A stretch of 41,891 bases of DNA from Butyrivibrio sp. (GTDB taxonomy: Bacteria > Bacillota > Clostridia > Lachnospirales > Lachnospiraceae): NCBI GenBank assembly GCA_024690485.1, contig JAILPB010000046.1, positions 1-41,891 of the forward strand, in the 5' to 3' direction. A program made the translations under genes and the position numbers. Position 1 is the first letter of the stretch, and each line of letters opens with the position of its first letter. Below are positions 8,601 to 15,329 of this stretch, in pieces. The notes under the pieces were generated by a model that saw only the letters and a program-made list of their open reading frames with translations, was not told where the DNA came from and made no database searches.

Positions 8601-8874
8601 TTCAGAGGAGCTCCTTAACGAAGGCTTCATGTATGAAGTAATCTCTAAGGTTCAGACCATGCGTAAGGATTCAGGCTTCGAAGTTATGGATCACATCAAG
8701 CTTTCAATCAACGGCAACGACAAGATTGCTCAGATTGTAAAAGACAATGCTGATTCAATCTCAACCAAGGTTCTTGCAACAGAGCTTGTATACGACAGCA
8801 ACGTAGCAAACGCCAAGGAATGGGATATCAACGGCGAGAAGGTTACAATCGGTGTTGAGAAGGTAAATGCTTAA
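5677..8874 (+). CDS. ileS: Isoleucyl-tRNA synthetase, long (type 2) form
   Basis: Class I aminoacyl-tRNA synthetase charging tRNA-Ile, 1065 aa. The HIGH motif is PHIGH (His55-His58) and the KMSKS loop is at 615-619. WTTTPWTLPSN marks the CP1 editing domain. Two CxxC pairs, PYCPRCG and HCWRCG, and a third region (WECDDCG with CPKCGKK) look like zinc-binding inserts. Length, these inserts and the long C-terminus without the usual terminal zinc finger place it with the eukaryote-like type 2 enzymes, a group known for natural mupirocin tolerance. That resistance is not proven here. AAAGGAG lies 7 nt before the ATG. Control is by the Ile T-box upstream. A strong terminator follows. The last 50 bases recur in decayed form at 10384-10425. 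Confidence 0.98.
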   Translation: MYKKVDTNMNFVAREKEVEQFWKDQDIFQKSVDTRSQGEMYMFYDGPPTANGKPHIGHVLTRAIKDMIPRYRTMKGYTVPRKAGWDTHGLPVELEVEKLLGLDGKEQIEEYGMEPFIKKCKESVWKYKGMWEDFSGTVGFWADMDHPYITYDDNFIESEWWALNEIWKKGLLYKGFKVVPYCPRCGTPLSSHEVAQGYKTLKERSAVVRFKVASEDAYFLAWTTTPWTLPSNIGLCVNPDEKYIKVKAADGYTYYLAEALADNVLGALAKEEGEKAYEVLETYVGTDLEYKEYEPLYQCAKDEADKQHKKAFFIYCDTYVTMTDGTGIVHIAPAFGEDDARVGRKYDAPLVQMVDGEGKLKPETPFVGMRCKPTQKEMDEGAISADPEVLKDLDKRGLLFSAPKMEHDYPHCWRCGTPLLYYARSSWFIKVTEVKDDLIRNNAEINWIPESIGKGRFGDWLENIQDWGISRDRYWGTPLNIWECDDCGHQLSVGSRKELAELSGDPSAETVELHRPYIDKFEITCPKCGKKMHRVKEVIDCWFDSGAMPFAQLHYPFENKELFEKQFPAQFISEAVDQTRGWFYSLHAEATLLFNKPAFKNVIVLGLVQDENGQKMSKSKGNAVDPFESLEQYGADAIRWYFYTNSAPWLPSRFAGKTVQEGQRKFLGTLWNTYAFFVLYANIDGFDAANYKLEKDKLTVMDKWILSKMNTMIGEVDKNLENYRIPEAGKALDKFVDDLSNWYVRRCRERFWAKGMEQDKISAYMTLYTALVNVCKAAAPMVPFMTEAIYQNLVRTSDPTAPESIHLCDFPVVDEEFIDKDLEENMEEVLDIVVLGRACRNAAAIKNRQPIGQMYVKAEKSVSDFYQEIIEDELNAKKVTFTDDVRDFTTYTFKPQLKTVGPKYGKVLGGIKEYLGSLDGNNAMDELKANGALKFEVNGTAVELTEEDLLIDMAQKEGFESNEDHGITVVLDTNLSEELLNEGFMYEVISKVQTMRKDSGFEVMDHIKLSINGNDKIAQIVKDNADSISTKVLATELVYDSNVANAKEWDINGEKVTIGVEKVNA

Positions 8875-8893
8875 TTAGCTTGGTAAAAAAATA

Positions 8894-8935
8894 AACCGGC
8901 GGATGAAGGTTATTGCTTTCATCCGTCGGTTTTTG
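8894..8935. terminator. Bidirectional terminator between ileS and the esterase gene
   Basis: Stem AACCGGCGGATGAA (8894-8907) with TTCATCCGTCGGTT (8918-8931), one mismatch-type wobble, flanked by A and T runs on both sides. It can serve ileS (plus) and the esterase-family gene (minus). Confidence 0.88.
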
Positions 8936-8953
8936 ATTTTAAGGAAATACATA

Positions 8954-10246
8954 TTAGTACTGAGGAACAATAGGCTTTACATTGTAATAGAATATCATTC
9001 CATCATAGTGATCAGCAGGTGCGTCCTTGAGGCGATATGCTGAGTGGAAGAAATAATAAAAGTTTGCAAAGCCTTCACCTACATCCCCCATTGATACATC
9101 TGAATGTATCAGGTCATAAAGCTCTTTGTTTTCTGCTTCTGAAATTGATGAGAAATCCAGAAGGAATCGCTTGTCGTCCATATATTTAGCCTGATATGCT
9201 ATAGGATCGGCTGTTGTCATATAGAAATTTTTTCTCTGATATCCTTTAGAAACCATGCTTGAAACTTTTGAGTTGTCCGTGCCCTTGAAAAAATCACTTC
9301 CAAGGCTGTAATAGGAATCTCCTAATCTATTCTTAAGTTCACCACCCATACTTATGCGGGTTGAACTATTACCTTTTTTAGATATATGGCTATCGTGCGC
9401 GCCAAGCATGACTTTACCGGAACCAATTTCTTTTTCCAGATTAAGGATCCATTCTACATTATCAGCCATGCATATATCTCTTGCGTTGTATTTTTCTTTC
9501 GCATCGAGAAATAAATAATTAAAGCAAGTCAGGGTGTTTTCTACCAGCTTAAGGCCGTAGATAATATTTACATCTTTGCTATCAGATTTCATGGGTTCGA
9601 TTACTTTTTTTAACTCGGACAGCTCAGCTTTAATCTCATTTATATCACCCTCAGTAAACGCCTGTGTTCTGGTTAGATCTACAAGGTAGTCTAATCCGGA
9701 GGTATTAATAGCTGTAAGGTTGTATTTAGCAAGGAACTTATGAAGCTGCATCACGCATTTTTCAGGGTTCTGCATATCAAAGCCATAAAATCTAAGACGC
9801 TTATCTTCTGATACTGTTGAATTGTATTCCTTCATCCAATCTAGAATATCAGCCATCTGCTGTGTATGATACAATTCGAAGACCATATTGTTGACGATGT
9901 CTCTGGCATTGCCATCTGCACCCTGAATGTATTCATTAGCTTCAAGACAATCGCCGAAATCAGCTTCCAGAGCAAAGGCTCTATAGTCATATTTTTCTAC
10001 CAGTATTTTGAATATATCGAGCTTGAGTTCCTGGAACTCTATATTTCCGTGGGTTGCTTCTCCTAGACCGACAACATTGACGTTCTCAGGAATGGTGAAG
10101 TCGCTGACATTTACTGCTGCATCGATTACGTTTTTGTTTTTATGACTAGCAAGGACTGTTTCGTAGTTAAGAGCAATTGCAGTTAAAACTATAACCGCCA
10201 TTATTATAATGAGTAATGCTTTTACGATTTTCTTTATAAATTTCAT
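8954..10246 (-). CDS. Erythromycin esterase family protein, membrane-anchored
   Basis: A 430-residue protein with an N-terminal hydrophobic anchor or signal (residues 4-26), then an EreA/EreB-type domain (Pfam erythro_esteras). Family hallmarks: LGEATHG with His66, LEADF with Glu94, FYGFDMQN, and LGAHDSHIS with His284 and His287, which correspond to the catalytic His/Glu/His set. Real macrolide esterases are usually cytoplasmic and about 400 aa. The anchor and distance from them argue that the substrate may be something other than erythromycin. Many such homologs have no known role. The RBS is weak (AAAGGG 9 nt upstream). The gene lies alone on the minus strand in the accessory block, bracketed by the ileS 3' end and its decayed copy. 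Confidence 0.85.
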   Translation of the reverse strand: MKFIKKIVKALLIIIMAVIVLTAIALNYETVLASHKNKNVIDAAVNVSDFTIPENVNVVGLGEATHGNIEFQELKLDIFKILVEKYDYRAFALEADFGDCLEANEYIQGADGNARDIVNNMVFELYHTQQMADILDWMKEYNSTVSEDKRLRFYGFDMQNPEKCVMQLHKFLAKYNLTAINTSGLDYLVDLTRTQAFTEGDINEIKAELSELKKVIEPMKSDSKDVNIIYGLKLVENTLTCFNYLFLDAKEKYNARDICMADNVEWILNLEKEIGSGKVMLGAHDSHISKKGNSSTRISMGGELKNRLGDSYYSLGSDFFKGTDNSKVSSMVSKGYQRKNFYMTTADPIAYQAKYMDDKRFLLDFSSISEAENKELYDLIHSDVSMGDVGEGFANFYYFFHSAYRLKDAPADHYDGMIFYYNVKPIVPQY

Positions 10247-10315
10247 TTTTTATTCCCTTTATATAAATTTTTTTATTTTGCTAAGGCCTTGTTGTTACGA
10301 AAATTAGGATAACAA

Positions 10316-10384
10316 AAAAGGAAATGAAGAGCCTTTGATTTAGCTTACATTTCCTTTGGGTAATCTTACTATTTTGTAAGGTTA
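10316..10384. repeat. Two adjacent inverted repeats upstream of the esterase gene
   Basis: First pair: AAAGGAAATG (10317-10326) with CATTTCCTTT (10348-10357), 10 bp, 21-nt loop. Second pair: TAATCTTAC (10361-10369) with GTAAGGTTA (10376-10384), 9 bp with one wobble, 6-nt loop. No T run follows on the plus strand. The second ends exactly where the ileS-like remnant starts. Confidence 0.6.
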
Positions 10385-10425
10385 TGGGATATTAACGGCG
10401 AGAAAGAATTGGTGCTGAGAGAGTC
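10384..10425 (+). pseudogene. Decayed duplicate of the ileS 3' end
   Basis: Positions 10384-10404 match 8820-8840 of ileS at 20 of 21 bases, keeping the reading WDINGEK. After a 4-base deletion, 10405-10424 matches 8845-8864 at 15 of 20. The copy is in direct orientation, 1.56 kb downstream of the original, and is preceded in frame by a TAA, so it is not a gene. It marks an old duplication or an integration event at ileS. Confidence 0.75.
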
Positions 10426-10435
10426 TGATATTTTA

Positions 10436-10496
10436 TTGATTTGTAGTCAGCACAATATATAATGGAAATAACTCTTCTTTTGGAGGAAAGAGTTAT
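10436..10496 (+). promoter_or_regulatory. Promoter and leader hairpin of the PTPS-related gene
   Basis: TTGATT (10436-10441), 16-nt spacer, TATAAT (10458-10463). The leader then contains a 9-bp hairpin, ATAACTCTT (10468-10476) with AAGAGTTAT (10488-10496), whose loop exposes a GGAGG. The gene's own ribosome site is the GAGGGAG further down, near 10507-10513. Confidence 0.72.
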
Positions 10497-10520
10497 CTTA
10501 CATTTCGAGGGAGATTAGTA

Positions 10521-12202
10521 ATGGAAAAAACTAGAAAACGACACATATTACCTATTGTTCTAATAGTTCTTGAAGGAATATTATTCTTATATCCTGTGCT
10601 TAAGAACGGTCTTATATATGGTTATGATTATCCTTTCCATCTTCATAGGATTGCTGCTTTGGCAGATTCATTAAAAAATGGGATTTTCCCGGCAAAAATA
10701 CACCCGATTTCTTGTAATCAGTATGGATATGGGGTGGCCTTTTTTTATCCTGATTTCTTTTTATATATACCAGCAGGGCTAATATTGATTGGATTACCAT
10801 TGGAAAATGCGGTAATAATATATTTTGTTTTAGGGTTTGTTATATGTGGAAGTATTAGTTATTTTGCTATGGAGTACTTTTTTGGTAGTAGAGCACAGGC
10901 TATGTTAGGAACGAGCCTGTTGATTGGAATGCCATTAGTATTCCATGCTTTGTATATTTATTTTTCAATAGGATCATATCTGGCAATCCTGTTTTACCCT
11001 GCTGCTATAGTTGGCCTACTTATTATGATATTGAAAGACAAAAAGAAATATGGAGCTGTTATCTATGCAATAGGGCTTTGTGGTGCGATTTTATCCCATA
11101 GTTCAAGCTTCATTATATTATTGGGGGGGTACTGCTAGTTCTATTTTTTGAGATAGATAATATAGTCAAAACTCCTAAGTCTTTTGCTGTGTTTACAGTA
11201 TCAAGTTTTCTATCAATGTTGATCACATCCTTCTATTGGATTCCTGCGCTTGAACAGGTTATGCATGTTACCTTCAAAGCACAAACGGATCCTCTTTACC
11301 ATTTTAAAGACCATTTGTTAGAATATGACCAGCTTACTACCATATTTTTTGGTGTTGTAATGATTATTATAATGCTTTTTGTGTTTATAGTATGTTTGAT
11401 TAGTAAAGTAAAGCACAAGGAGGGATATAGTCTATCCAACAGGTTGATTCTTTTATCACTTCTCATTATTGTTTGTTTGCATCGTAATCCGCTATGGAAT
11501 ATGTTTGCAGAAAAACTGAATTTCTTTCAGTTCTCGTTTAGATTTATGCCTCTAGAGGTCACGCTTGTAGTTATTGCTTTTTGTAGCCTTCCGATAATTA
11601 GGACTGCATGTAAAAAAATAGAAAATAAAGAAGTGACATTCTTTGTAGTTTTCGCTTTTATCATAATGATTACAACAAATTATAATTTCTATCTTGTGAA
11701 TGCTGATGGAAAAGATATGATGCAATATATAGATGAGACGACTGAGAATATCTTGCAGATAAATGGTGTTGGAACAGGTGAAGAGTGGCTTCCGTCAAAA
11801 TGTTTAGTTGATGCTTTGACGGAGACAAACGCATCTAAAGCAAATGATGGTTCAGGTGCTGATGGTGTAAAAGCACAAAACGGAAAGATTTATAATGTTT
11901 GGCTTCTATTGGATAAAGAATACTATGATGTACCATATGTTTATTACTATGGATATAAAGCATATCTGTTAGATGAAAATGAGAAAATTACAATGGAGTT
12001 ACGGACAGATATCGCCAAGGATGACAATGGTCTTCTTAGAGTATATATGCCTGAAAATCAGTCTGGAGTTGCTCAGATAATGGTTACATATAGAAAGACA
12101 TTGGCTCAGAAATTCAGCTATGTTCTTAGTATAATAAGTGTTGTTTTTGTTTTGGTTTGGCTATGGATTTCATCAAGATTTCAAATAGTGAGGAGAAAAT
12201 AA
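10521..12202 (+). pseudogene. PTPS-related polytopic membrane protein, frameshifted at a G7 run
   Basis: One gene split in two frames. The first part (10521-11138, 205 aa) has the N-terminus typical of the 6-pyruvoyl-tetrahydropterin-synthase-related membrane family (PF10131): YGYDYPFHLHRI, then GYGVAFFYPDFFLY, and several membrane segments. It stops six bases after seven consecutive G (11123-11129). One extra G joins it exactly to the second frame, which is open from the G run and continues past 11189 to 12202 with matching family features (FRFMPLE, GVGTGEEWLPSK, a beta-rich exported region and a final membrane segment). The repaired protein would be about 560 aa. The family looks like GT-C type transferases; its reaction is unknown. 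Codon use is more AT-rich than in the neighbours. It may be phase-variable, a true pseudogene, or a sequencing error. Confidence 0.85.
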
Positions 12203-12259
12203 AATTGTTTTATATAATAGACTGACTTCTACTAAATTACTAGATTTTCATTAGTAAAT

Positions 12260-12444
12260 AGCCCCAAAGTTATCCGCTTGGAAATGTGCCGTTCTCGGAC
12301 GAGGATGTTGATTTTCATAACATATTGTGTGTCAAATGCTGATTGCTCTGAGCAAGGCGAAATGAGGCATTTGACACACAATATGTTTTAGAAAATCACA
12401 CCGCAGACGTAAACAAGCATTTCCAAGCGGATGACTTCGGGGCT
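12260..12444. repeat. 185-bp near-perfect palindrome, MITE-like
   Basis: A long inverted repeat in the gap after the PTPS-related gene. Outer arms: AGCCCC (12260-12265) with GGGGCT (12439-12444), and ATCCGCTTGGAAATG with its exact complement (15 bp). Inner arms of about 29 bp pair GATTTTC...ACATATTGTGTGTCAAATGC with its complement with only a 1-nt indel and one mismatch. The centre holds TTGCTC-T-GAGCAA. No open frame of note lies inside. It looks like a non-autonomous element (MITE) or a structured RNA. The flanks show no clear target duplication. Confidence 0.8.
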
Positions 12445-12455
12445 GAGATAAATGA

Positions 12456-12479
12456 AGGCTGCCACGTAAGTGGCAGCCT
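12456..12479 (-). terminator. Terminator of deoC
   Basis: Minus-strand stem AGGCTGCCAC with GTGGCAGCCT (10 bp, loop of 4), 7 nt after the deoC stop. The tail TTCATTTATC is only moderately T-rich. Confidence 0.7.
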
Positions 12480-12485
12480 CAGTCA

Positions 12486-13145
12486 TTAAAGGAGGTTCTC
12501 GTCTTTTACGATCTTAACGATGCGGCTGGTTCCGAGTCTGTCTGCACCAAGCTCCATGAATTTTTCAGCGTCAGCGATGCTTCCGATACCGCCTGCAGCC
12601 TTCATCTTAACGTTGGGGCCAACATGCTTAGCGAAAAGCTCGATATCTGCAAATGTAGCACCTGCAGTAGAGAAGCCTGTAGAAGTCTTGATGTAGTCTG
12701 CCTTAGCTTCTGTAACAAGCTCGCACATCTTGATTTTTTCTTCATCTGTAAGGAGACATGTTTCGATGATAACCTTGAGGATGTGGTCGCCACAAGCAGC
12801 CTTGATCTCCTTGATTTCGTTCAGAACATAGTCATAATTCTTAGCCTTGAGCTCACCGATATTGATAACCATATCAATCTCGTTAGCACCCTTCTCAAGG
12901 GCATCCTTTGTCTCAAATACCTTAGACTCTGTTGTCATGTTTCCGTTAGGGAATCCGATTACAGTACAGATGTTGAGCTTACCATTTGTGTAATCATGTA
13001 CACGCTTGATGTAGCATGGAGGAATGCAGATTGATGCAGTCTTATACTTCATGCCGTCATCAGCGATCTCCTTTATCTGATCCCATGTAGCTTCCTGCTT
13101 TAAAAGAGTGTGGTCACAGTGATTTAAAATTGTTTTGATATCCAT
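12486..13145 (-). CDS. deoC: Deoxyribose-phosphate aldolase
   Basis: Class I aldolase splitting 2-deoxyribose-5-phosphate into glyceraldehyde-3-phosphate and acetaldehyde, 219 aa, the usual length. The Schiff-base lysine is Lys153 in KTSTGF. The second active lysine is Lys182 in KAAGGI, and Asp91 lies in EIDMVIN. AAGG sits 8 nt before the ATG. It lies downstream of a nucleoside ABC transporter on the same strand, so imported deoxynucleosides can be catabolised through it. A terminator (13184-13211) separates it from the permease gene, so it depends on read-through or an unseen promoter in the 13150-13180 gap. Confidence 0.97.
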   Translation of the reverse strand: MDIKTILNHCDHTLLKQEATWDQIKEIADDGMKYKTASICIPPCYIKRVHDYTNGKLNICTVIGFPNGNMTTESKVFETKDALEKGANEIDMVINIGELKAKNYDYVLNEIKEIKAACGDHILKVIIETCLLTDEEKIKMCELVTEAKADYIKTSTGFSTAGATFADIELFAKHVGPNVKMKAAGGIGSIADAEKFMELGADRLGTSRIVKIVKDENLL

Positions 13146-13175
13146 AATATTCGCCTTTCATAAACTTAATCATTA

Positions 13176-13211
13176 AATAAAAATTGGGGACAAATAATTA
13201 TTTGCCCCCAA
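13176..13211 (-). terminator. Terminator between the permease gene and deoC
   Basis: On the minus strand TTGGGGGCAAATAA pairs with TTATTTGTCCCCAA (one wobble/bulge), followed by TTTTTATTT. It ends the nucleoside transporter transcript. Confidence 0.87.
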
Positions 13212-13229
13212 CAAATAAACTTTTGTCTG

Positions 13230-14174
13230 TTATCTCTGGCCCTTGTCGTAAGGGATACCTTCTGCCTTAGGAGCTCTGGAGTTCTTGGATGTGAAAGCAA
13301 GAACGAGGAGAGAGATTACATAAGGCATTATGTTATATACAGTTCCTGAGATTGGAAGTGCCTGAAGTACTCCGATACCCATGTATACGTTTGAAAGAGA
13401 TCTAAATACAGCAAAGAGGATTGCTGACCATGCGATTCTTTCGGGTTTCCACTGGCCAAAGATCATAACTGCCAGTGAAAGGAAACCTGCACCGGCTACA
13501 CCGTAGTCAAAGTGCCATGTGGAGTTTGCAGCCGCGATGTAGATGATACCACCGATTCCTGCAAGGAAACCTGAGATGATAACACCGGCATAACGCATGC
13601 CGTAAACACTGATACCAACAGATTCTGCAGCCTGTGGATGCTCACCGCAGGCACGGAGTCTTAAAGCAAATTTTGTCTTATAGAACATTACTATAGCGAT
13701 TACAAGAAGAAGTGCAGCTACTACGATAAACCAGCTAAGCTGAATTCCTCCAAGTGTAAACATAAATGCATCGTGTCCTTTAACGTAGTCAAGCTTTGCT
13801 GAGAAGTCTGTACCGTTTGAACGAGCTGTGTTAAATGCCTTTACAATAACGGTAGCAGCTGCTGTAGCAAGCATGTTAAGAGCTGTTCCAATAAGAGTCT
13901 GGTCTGCGTTAAAGTTAATGCAGGCAACTGCAATAAGGAGTGATGAAACCATTCCGGCAACTGCTGCTGCGATAAGTGTAAGACTTATGATTGTGAATTT
14001 TGATGCATCATCAGGTAAGAGAACCATTACCATGGCACCCGCCATAGCACCAAATACCATTATTCCTTCAAGTCCCAGGTTAATAATACCGCTTCGCTCT
14101 GAGAACATACCTCCAAGTGCTACGAGGATCAAAACAGCGGAGAAAATAAGTGTGTATTGAATAAGTAATCCCAT
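13230..14174 (-). CDS. Nucleoside ABC transporter permease (NupQ/YufQ-like)
   Basis: Inner-membrane permease of the BPD_transp_2 family, 314 aa, with 8-9 hydrophobic segments. The conserved block SERSGIINLGLEG near the N-terminus and FYKTKFALRLRACGEHP in the middle are typical of the second permease of BmpA-type nucleoside uptake systems. Start 14174 is chosen because AAGGAGG lies 9 nt upstream. The longer frame from 14252 would overlap the preceding gene by 74 nt. It begins 4 nt after the stop of the partner permease, so the two are translationally linked. Confidence 0.9.
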   Translation of the reverse strand: MGLLIQYTLIFSAVLILVALGGMFSERSGIINLGLEGIMVFGAMAGAMVMVLLPDDASKFTIISLTLIAAAVAGMVSSLLIAVACINFNADQTLIGTALNMLATAAATVIVKAFNTARSNGTDFSAKLDYVKGHDAFMFTLGGIQLSWFIVVAALLLVIAIVMFYKTKFALRLRACGEHPQAAESVGISVYGMRYAGVIISGFLAGIGGIIYIAAANSTWHFDYGVAGAGFLSLAVMIFGQWKPERIAWSAILFAVFRSLSNVYMGIGVLQALPISGTVYNIMPYVISLLVLAFTSKNSRAPKAEGIPYDKGQR

Positions 14175-14178
14175 ATTC

Positions 14179-15327
14179 TCACACCTCCTTCTTATGGGCC
14201 GTTTTGTCAGCGGCATCTTTATTTGCCTGGTCTTCACCGGGCTTAAGTCCAAGTTTGTTAGTAGGCTTGTTCATGATTGTCTTAAAGAACAGAACAAATC
14301 CGCACAGGTAAATGATAATAGCGATCATGAGATCTGCAACCTGAGGGTTGTAGTAGTTTGTGTTAAGGTACTGACCACCAAGAGTGATGTACTCAACAAA
14401 CAGACCTGCAAAGATTGCACCGATTGGATGAAGTCCTCCGAGGAATGCAACGGCAATTCCTGAGAAGCCCATTCCTGGAACGGATGAAGCAATCTTGTAA
14501 TGCTCGATACCTGTAAGGTAGTAGAGACCTGCTGCAAGACCTGCAATAGCGCCTGAAATAACAAGGCTTAAGATGATATTTCTCTTTGCATTCATTCCTG
14601 CATATTTAGCAGCGTCCTTGCTGTGTCCTGTTGCCTTGAGCTCGTAACCAAAGGTTGTCTTATTGAGAACCCAGAGGATTACGATAGCAACAATGATTGT
14701 AAGAGGAACAGCAATAGTTACATAAGTGTTATTACCAAAGAGATTGCTTAAGAATGTAGGAAGAAGACTATTCTTACTTACATTATATGTCTCTGATTTG
14801 GTAGTGTTCATAACCTTCTTGTTTCCAAGAATGATGTTGCAGATATAAAGAGCTATCCAGTTAAGCATGATACCTGCAATAACTTCGTTTACATTGCAAT
14901 ATGCCTTGAAGAATCCGCAGATGCATCCCCATAAAGCGCCTGCTGCAATAGCAGCCAGAATGCATAAGAACCAGTTCCATTCAAGAGCAATTCCTGTGTA
15001 AAGACTTGCGATAATACCAACTGTATACTGACCTGCACAACCGATATTGAAAAGGCCTGTCTTATATGCAAAGAGGATTGCCTCAGCACATAAAACTACA
15101 GGAACAGATTTTACGAGGGTTGAACCAAGATAATACAGAAGGTTCGTTTTGTTATTAGCATATTTAAAGAAGTTTCTCAGGATAGCAAACATACCCTCAG
15201 CTGCGTGTCCAGGATTCATGAAGAATAAGATGATGAATCCTAAAAGGATACCAAGTATCGCACACAGAACAGATGCAATCAGTGTCTGAAATCCGGATTT
15301 TTTGAAAAGACTTGTTTTTTCTTCCAC
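14179..15327 (-). CDS. Nucleoside ABC transporter permease (NupP/YufP-like)
   Basis: First permease of the same importer, 382 aa, about nine hydrophobic segments with a short cytoplasmic N-terminus and a charged lysine-rich C-terminus. Conserved segments FAYKTGLFNIGCAGQ and GFSGIAVAFLGG fit the BPD_transp_2 permeases of guanosine/purine nucleoside systems. The start is GTG at 15327, with AAAGGAGG 7 nt upstream, only 2 nt after the stop of the ATPase gene. Gene order ATPase, permease, permease matches nupOPQ of Bacillus. Confidence 0.9.
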   Translation of the reverse strand: MEEKTSLFKKSGFQTLIASVLCAILGILLGFIILFFMNPGHAAEGMFAILRNFFKYANNKTNLLYYLGSTLVKSVPVVLCAEAILFAYKTGLFNIGCAGQYTVGIIASLYTGIALEWNWFLCILAAIAAGALWGCICGFFKAYCNVNEVIAGIMLNWIALYICNIILGNKKVMNTTKSETYNVSKNSLLPTFLSNLFGNNTYVTIAVPLTIIVAIVILWVLNKTTFGYELKATGHSKDAAKYAGMNAKRNIILSLVISGAIAGLAAGLYYLTGIEHYKIASSVPGMGFSGIAVAFLGGLHPIGAIFAGLFVEYITLGGQYLNTNYYNPQVADLMIAIIIYLCGFVLFFKTIMNKPTNKLGLKPGEDQANKDAADKTAHKKEV

Positions 15328-15329
15328 CT

